This document shows, piece by piece, positions 59,182-64,000 of a stretch of 64,000 bases of DNA. A program made the position numbers and the translations under genes. The DNA comes from Polaromonas sp. GTDB lineage: Bacteria > Pseudomonadota > Gammaproteobacteria > Burkholderiales > Burkholderiaceae_C. The DNA lies in NCBI RefSeq assembly GCF_030689685.1, contig NZ_JAUYEY010000030.1:1-64000 (forward strand), given 5' to 3'. The notes under the pieces were generated by a model, which was not told the origin of the DNA, made no database searches, and worked only from the letters and a program-made list of their open reading frames with translations. The number at the start of each line of letters is the position of its first letter. Position 1 is the stretch's first letter.

Positions 59182-59228
59182 CTATTATTTTGATAGCTGA
59201 CCAGGGACGACGGGCATGGGCTGGAGGC
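59182..59228 (+). repeat. Dispersed two-stem repeat over the 3' end of msrQ
   Basis: CTAT-N7-ATAGCTG, then ACGACGGGCATGGGCTGGAGGCG. The msrQ stop (59185-59187) and about the last 13 codons lie within it. Located between convergent lysA and msrQ. Confidence 0.8.
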
Positions 59229-59835
59229 GTTTTTTCTTCATATGTTGCCGGGCACGCCAGCCCATCAGCACCGCAAGAATGACCGCATACACCGCAACTT
59301 CCGCAAAGTCGTTCTTGCCCGAACGCATCCAGAAAAAGTGCAGCAGGCCCAGCCCGGCGATCAGGTAAACCAGCTTGTGCAGCGTCTGCCAGCGTCTGGC
59401 GCCCATCTTTTTGATCGCGGCATTGAAGGACGTGGCGGCCAGCGGCGTCAGCAGCAGGAAGGCTGAAAAACCCACCAGGATGAAGGGACGCTTGATGATG
59501 TCCTTGATGATCTCGGGTACGTCGAAGCCCATGTCAAACCAGCTGTAACTCAGCAAGTGAATCACCCCATAAAAGTAAGTGAACAGACCCAGCATGCGCC
59601 GAAAACGCGCCAGCGCCAGCGTGCCGCTGACCATTCGCAGAGGGGTGACCGCCAGCACGATGCATAAAAAGCGGAGCGTCCAATCACCGGTCGCGCGGAT
59701 CAGGTGCTCGGCCGGATTCGCACCCAGGTTGTTGGTGAAGGCGCCGTAAAACAGCCAGGCAAAAGGCAGCAGCGCCAGCACAAACACCAGGGGCTTGGCC
59801 GCCGGGTGCATCAACGCCGCATTGGCAGCCCTCAT
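59185..59835 (-). CDS. msrQ: Heme-binding membrane subunit MsrQ (YedZ)
   Basis: A 216-residue protein of the ferric-reductase-like membrane family with about six helices and heme-ligand histidines in YFYGVIHLLSYSW and ARRWQTLHKLVYLIAGLGLLHFFW. It carries quinone-derived electrons to MsrP. The last residues (LQPMPVVPGQLSK) are encoded by a dispersed repeat copy. Its ATG overlaps the msrP TGA by one base (TGATG). Confidence 0.93.
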   Translation of the reverse strand: MRAANAALMHPAAKPLVFVLALLPFAWLFYGAFTNNLGANPAEHLIRATGDWTLRFLCIVLAVTPLRMVSGTLALARFRRMLGLFTYFYGVIHLLSYSWFDMGFDVPEIIKDIIKRPFILVGFSAFLLLTPLAATSFNAAIKKMGARRWQTLHKLVYLIAGLGLLHFFWMRSGKNDFAEVAVYAVILAVLMGWRARQHMKKKRLQPMPVVPGQLSK

Positions 59836-60833
59836 CAGAAATTCTTCTTGAGATCCATGCCGGCGTAGAGCTGGCCGACCTGCGCCTCATAGCCGTTGAA
59901 CATCAAGGTTTTTCGCTTTTTCGCAAACAGGCCGTCTTCGCCAATGCGGCGCTCGGTCGCCTGGCTCCAGCGCGGATGGTCCACGCCCGGATTGACATTG
60001 GAATAAAACCCGTATTCGTTGGCGGCGGCCTTGTTCCACGCGGTGCGCGGCTCCTTGTCGGTGAAGCGAATCTTGACAATGCTTTTGCCGCTTTTAAAAC
60101 CGTATTTCCAGGGCACCACCAGGCGCACTGGCGCGCCGCTCTGGTTGGGCAGCACCTCGCCGTACATACCGAAGGTCAGCAGCGTCAGCGGGTTCATCGT
60201 TTCGTCCATGCGCAGTGCCTCCACATAAGGCCAGTCAAGCACGCGCGAGCCGACAAAAGGCATGGTCTTGGGATCAGCCTGGGTGATGAACTCGACGTAT
60301 TTGGCGTTGCCCAGTGGCTCGACCTTCTTGATCAGCTCGGCCAGGGAATAACCAACCCATGGAATGACCATCGACCAGCCCTCGACGCAGCGCAGCCGAT
60401 AAATGCGCTCTTCCTGGGCGTTGAGCTTGATCAGGTCTTCGATGGCCCAGGTTTTAGGCTGCTTGACCAGGCCTTCGATGGCCACCGTCCACGGCTTGGT
60501 GACGAGCATGTGGGCGTTTTTGGCAGGATCCGCTTTGTCGGTGCCAAACTCGTAGAAATTGTTGTAGCTCGTCACGTCTTTGTAATCGGTGACTTTTTCC
60601 ATGGTCACCGCGCCGGCGACGGCGGACTTGGCGCCGGGCAAGGCGGCCAGTTTTCCGGGCTTGGCCACGGCCTGTGCCAGCGCCTCGCGACCCGCCCAGC
60701 CGGCCATCGCCGCACCGGCTGCGCCGCTGGCCATCAGTTTGATCAAATCACGCCGCTGCTGGTAGACGCCTTGAGACGTGATCTCGCTGGAAACCGGATG
60801 GATGAAGCCGCTACGGAGGGTTTTGATGAGCAT
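59835..60833 (-). CDS. msrP: Periplasmic methionine sulfoxide reductase catalytic subunit MsrP (YedY)
   Basis: A 332-residue molybdopterin enzyme with a twin-arginine signal ([18 protein letters not shown] ... ALAQA). The Mo-ligand Cys is in [31 protein letters not shown] is also typical. Repairs oxidised methionine in periplasmic proteins. Should depend on the TatABC encoded at 20050-21710. Operon with msrQ. Confidence 0.95.
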   Translation of the reverse strand: MLIKTLRSGFIHPVSSEITSQGVYQQRRDLIKLMASGAAGAAMAGWAGREALAQAVAKPGKLAALPGAKSAVAGAVTMEKVTDYKDVTSYNNFYEFGTDKADPAKNAHMLVTKPWTVAIEGLVKQPKTWAIEDLIKLNAQEERIYRLRCVEGWSMVIPWVGYSLAELIKKVEPLGNAKYVEFITQADPKTMPFVGSRVLDWPYVEALRMDETMNPLTLLTFGMYGEVLPNQSGAPVRLVVPWKYGFKSGKSIVKIRFTDKEPRTAWNKAAANEYGFYSNVNPGVDHPRWSQATERRIGEDGLFAKKRKTLMFNGYEAQVGQLYAGMDLKKNF

Positions 60834-60914
60834 GTTTGTGTCCTTGTGGGCTGGGGCGGCAATTGAGGGTTAGTCTTGATACGCAGCCACTTCTTACAAG
60901 GATTCAAACGCTGC

Positions 60915-62267
60915 CTACAACGTTCCGTAACTGTGCAAGCCCGACAGAAACATGTTCACGCCCAAAAAGGCAAACGTGGTGACGGCCAGCCCCACCAGCG
61001 CCCACCAGGCCGCCACGGTACCGCGCAGGCCTTTCATCAGCCGCATGTGCAGCCATGCGGCGTAGTTGAGCCAGACAATCAGGGCCCAGGTCTCCTTCGG
61101 GTCCCAGCTCCAGTAGCCGCCCCAGGCTTCGGCCGCCCACAGCGCGCCCAGCACCGTGGCGATGGTAAAAAACGCAAAGCCGACGGCAATCGACTTGTAC
61201 ATGACATCGTCAAGAACTTCAAAACTAGGCAGCCTGGCCGCAATGCGCTTGCGCCCCAGCAAAATAACAGCGGCAATCAACCCCGACACCAGTAAGTAGC
61301 CCTCCCAGAAATTGCTGCCACCCGCACTGGCGGGCGTTGCGCGGAAAACGATCGGCACCAAACCCAACACCACACCGAGCAGCCACAGCGGCGTAAGCCT
61401 GTACCAGCGGGTCTCAAGAGCCTGCTGCTTGATCAAATAGGCCAGCGACACCATGGCCGCCAGTGAGAACATGCCATAGCCCACAAAGTTGGCCGGTACG
61501 TGCACCTTCATCCACCAGCTTTTCAAGGCCGGAACCAGCGGCTGGATTTCATGCGCCCCGCGAACCACGGTGTACCACAGCAAGAAACCCACCGCCGCAC
61601 TGACCACCAGCATCACAAACGCACCCATGGCACGGGTCTTGTAGTGCGCTTCGAAGTAGAGATAAAACGCCGCTGTCATCCAGCTGAACAGCACAAACAC
61701 TTCGTACAGGTTGCTGACCGGAATGTGGCCGACATCGGTTCCAATCAGGTAACTTTCGTACCAGCGCACCATGGTGCCCACCAGCGCCATGCCGACAGCC
61801 ACCCACGCAATTTTGGAGCCCAGGGATTCCAGGGTGTCGCTCTGCCCTTTGCCGAACATGCCGAGCCAGTAAAAACCCGTGCTCATAAAAAACAGCACGC
61901 TCATCCACAAGATCGCCGACTGGCTGGACAGGAAATACTTGAGCCAGAACACCTGTTCGGCCCGCGCCAGGTCACCCTGGTAAGACACAATGCCGAGCAG
62001 GGAAAAACCCGCCACCAGCAGCACCAGCGCGCGCAGTGGCCGCCAGAACCAGGCCATCGCAATCACAGCAGGAATGGCGCCCAGCAAGATGCCTTTTTCA
62101 TAAACGTCCATGAAAGCGCCGTAGCGCGTAAACGCATACACGCCGCCGACCAGCGTCAATGCCGCAAAAATCCAGTCCAGCAGATTGCGCTTTGCAAAAT
62201 AGCCTTCCTGGAGGCTGATGGTCGCCGCATCCGCAGTGCGCGAGCTCAGGGTGGTGGTGGTGTTCAT
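60915..62267 (-). CDS. ccsB: System II cytochrome c biogenesis protein CcsB/ResC (CcsA-like)
   Basis: A 450-residue multi-helix protein. The heme-handling WWD segment WGGYWSWDPKETWALIVWL is intact with flanking helices and conserved histidines (GAHEIQPLVP, WLHMRLMKG). Together with ResB it brings heme to the outer side of the membrane and ligates it to apocytochromes such as PetC. Its ATG overlaps the resB stop as ATGA. Naming varies: ccsB, resC or ccsA. Confidence 0.92.
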   Translation of the reverse strand: MNTTTTLSSRTADAATISLQEGYFAKRNLLDWIFAALTLVGGVYAFTRYGAFMDVYEKGILLGAIPAVIAMAWFWRPLRALVLLVAGFSLLGIVSYQGDLARAEQVFWLKYFLSSQSAILWMSVLFFMSTGFYWLGMFGKGQSDTLESLGSKIAWVAVGMALVGTMVRWYESYLIGTDVGHIPVSNLYEVFVLFSWMTAAFYLYFEAHYKTRAMGAFVMLVVSAAVGFLLWYTVVRGAHEIQPLVPALKSWWMKVHVPANFVGYGMFSLAAMVSLAYLIKQQALETRWYRLTPLWLLGVVLGLVPIVFRATPASAGGSNFWEGYLLVSGLIAAVILLGRKRIAARLPSFEVLDDVMYKSIAVGFAFFTIATVLGALWAAEAWGGYWSWDPKETWALIVWLNYAAWLHMRLMKGLRGTVAAWWALVGLAVTTFAFLGVNMFLSGLHSYGTL

Positions 62268-64000
62268 CGTGGCCCCTGTAAAAATTTTGTTTTCAACATC
62301 TCGAACTCCCTGTCGCCATCCATGGTTTTTCGGTTGATCGACATGGCCATGGTAGCGAAGCTGCCCGCGCCTGATACTGGACCTTTTTGGGAGGCTGCGG
62401 CATGCGCCGGTCCGGCAGCAGGCGTCAACCAGATCCAGAGACGGCGCTCACGCACATACAGCATCGCAAAAATACCCAGAATCAGCAAGGCACAACCCAG
62501 GTAAACAATGTTTTTTCCGGGCGTGCGCGCAACCTGAAACACGCTGGCCTGCAATTGCGTGAAGTCCTTCAGCGCAAACGCCACGGGCGCCGGGTAATGG
62601 TGCGCATCGCTGAGGGAAAGCACCGTCTGCGCCATATAGGCCTGCGTTCTGTCATCGCGCGGCAGCGGCTCGAGGCCGGCTTGCTCACGCGTGAGTTGGG
62701 CCAGCTCAAACAGCACGCCGTTGAGAATGCGCACCAACACCTCGCCGGCGCGGTTGCGCTCGTCCTCAGGCACGTTGGCTTCCATGAAGTCGGACATCGC
62801 CTGTAGCCCGGCGAGCGGTGTGTCTTTGGTATTGCCACCTGCCGCCGGCTCGGGGCCGGCGAACAGCGCCAGCGCCCGCGACGCGGAAGCCGTCAGTTGC
62901 CCGGCCAAGTCGGGGCGGTCGGCAGCGATGGCCTGGCGCACATAACGCTGAACCGCCCGCTCGCGCTGGGCCGGGTCGGCCAACGCCCGGCGCAGGCGCA
63001 GGAACCCGTCCATGCTGCCCTGCTCATCGGCAGGGATGCGCAGGTACTGAAACGGCTCGGCCGGGGTCTCCCGCACTCCCAGCAAAAACAGCGTCGGGCT
63101 GGCCTCTGCAGCGTCCATCTTGACCGGCAGCATGTAGTTGTGAAACTCGCGTGCCTGACCGGCAGCGTCACGCAATTTGTAGGTCACGCTGGGGCCGACG
63201 TTGCGCAACTCCTTGTTCTCCCTGGTTTTGTTGGCGGCACCGAGGCGCGAATCAATAGCCTGAATAGCCTGGCGTAAATCGACCTTGCGCACATCCGCCC
63301 CCGAGGGCGCCCCCAGACTGCCCGAGCCGGCAAAATTTTCGACATTGATGACACGCAGCGCGGTGTACTCAAGTGTCATTTTTTCCGCGCCGTTGGTCAG
63401 GCTGCTGGAGCCGCCAATCGTGCCCTGAATATCAAAGACCTTGCTCGCAGGCGGTCCGCTGCTGGCCATCGGTACCGACTTGAGCGTGACGCTGGAGCCG
63501 CCATCGTCAAAGCTGGACTGGTAAATCTCTATGCCCCTGTGCCGGGCCGGGTGGTTGACTTCGACGCGCGCCGGAATTTTCTCGCCGGTTTGCTTGTCGT
63601 GAATCACGATCTCGCTGGCAAACAGCTTGGGCATGCCGGTCGAGTAGTACTCGACAATGAATTTTTTCAGTTCAACGGCAAAAGGCAGATCCTGCAACAC
63701 CACGCCACCGGGCTGGTTCAAGATGGCGGTGCTGGACTGCGTGCCTTCGGCAACCAACAGGTTGGCCCGGAAGGTGGGGTTGCGCGCACTGAGGCGGTGC
63801 TGTGCAGGCACATCGGCAATCAGCCCGCCGCCTGTGTAGATGGAGATATTATTCCACCACATTTGCGCCCGCACCATCAGGTCGCCATCAAGCAAGCCTC
63901 CGACACATACCAGCACGATGGCGCTGTGCGCCGCGATGTAACCGAGCTTGTTGGCGGCGCCCACCTTGGCGGCCACCATCCAGCCTTCGCCCAGCGGCGT
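62264..64000 (-). CDS. resB: System II cytochrome c biogenesis protein ResB (partial at 5' end)
   Basis: At least 578 residues; the frame is open to the window edge and the missing N-terminus should hold the first helices. Visible: a helix near LGYIAAHSAIVLVCVGGLLDGDL with a conserved His, a large periplasmic domain (VEVNHPARHRGIEIYQSSFDDGGS), and a last helix (NIVYLGCALLILGIFAMLYVRERRLWIW). The C-terminal cytosolic tail is short. Works with CcsB. Confidence 0.93.
   Translation of the reverse strand, partial: TPLGEGWMVAAKVGAANKLGYIAAHSAIVLVCVGGLLDGDLMVRAQMWWNNISIYTGGGLIADVPAQHRLSARNPTFRANLLVAEGTQSSTAILNQPGGVVLQDLPFAVELKKFIVEYYSTGMPKLFASEIVIHDKQTGEKIPARVEVNHPARHRGIEIYQSSFDDGGSSVTLKSVPMASSGPPASKVFDIQGTIGGSSSLTNGAEKMTLEYTALRVINVENFAGSGSLGAPSGADVRKVDLRQAIQAIDSRLGAANKTRENKELRNVGPSVTYKLRDAAGQAREFHNYMLPVKMDAAEASPTLFLLGVRETPAEPFQYLRIPADEQGSMDGFLRLRRALADPAQRERAVQRYVRQAIAADRPDLAGQLTASASRALALFAGPEPAAGGNTKDTPLAGLQAMSDFMEANVPEDERNRAGEVLVRILNGVLFELAQLTREQAGLEPLPRDDRTQAYMAQTVLSLSDAHHYPAPVAFALKDFTQLQASVFQVARTPGKNIVYLGCALLILGIFAMLYVRERRLWIWLTPAAGPAHAAASQKGPVSGAGSFATMAMSINRKTMDGDREFEMLKTKFLQGPR

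Overview
The window reads as chromosomal DNA of a betaproteobacterium of the order Burkholderiales, most likely family Comamonadaceae and closest in feel to Polaromonas/Rhodoferax. This is an inference from GC-rich codon use, protein family character, conserved gene order and a short dispersed repeat, not from a database search. Almost every gene is a recognisable housekeeping gene. The accessory material is small: a nested insertion-sequence scar at the left edge, a toxin-antitoxin pair inside the histidine operon, and a REP-type tyrosine transposase cassette next to gltB.

Layout, left to right. 1-1314: a complete IS3-family element that landed in an IS4-family transposase gene. 2005-8757 (minus): mutT, a DUF815 ATPase, argJ, secA and an M23 peptidase; a short DUF721/DciA-like gene diverges from the peptidase. 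9221-9296: tRNA-Thr(UGU). 9322-13504 (minus): petABC (cytochrome bc1) followed by sspA and sspB. 13782-19969: mscL, pdxA, a membrane protein with a degenerate GGDEF domain, a NIF3-family protein, cysM and a DegS-like serine protease.

20050-38228 (minus): one co-directional 18-kb block, mlaFEDACB (phospholipid transport), an ABC exporter pair, ibaG, murA, hisG, hisD, an RHH/PIN toxin-antitoxin pair, hisCBHAFIE, a small membrane protein, a HIT protein and tatABC. Many junctions are 1-4 base stop/start overlaps, so much of it is probably transcribed and translated together.

38674-54533 (minus): gltD and gltB, the RAYT cassette, dgt, aroB, aroK and pilQPONM, the classical pilMNOPQ-aroKB-dgt-gltBD neighbourhood. 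54790-59147 (plus): mrcA (PBP1A), lptM and lysA, with cyaY on the minus strand. A perfect TGTGA-N6-TCACA site lies between pilM and mrcA. 59185-64000 (minus): resB and ccsB (cytochrome c maturation system II), msrP and msrQ (periplasmic methionine sulfoxide repair). resB runs off the right edge.

Functional links inside the window: TatABC can export the Rieske protein and MsrP; ResB/CcsB can mature cytochrome c1; SspA/SspB, DegS and Dgt are stress and quality-control functions; Mla, MurA, PBP1A, the M23 peptidase and LptM all serve the envelope.

The most notable non-gene signal is a dispersed ~49-bp two-stem repeat found nine times. Most copies are intergenic, often between convergent genes, but three lie in genes: at the hisD start codon, inside the NIF3-family gene, and over the last codons and stop of msrQ. 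I found no CRISPR array, rRNA operon, prophage or large defence island, and no clearly new multi-gene system. The best leads are the toxin-antitoxin pair wired into the his operon and the repeat family's use as coding sequence.
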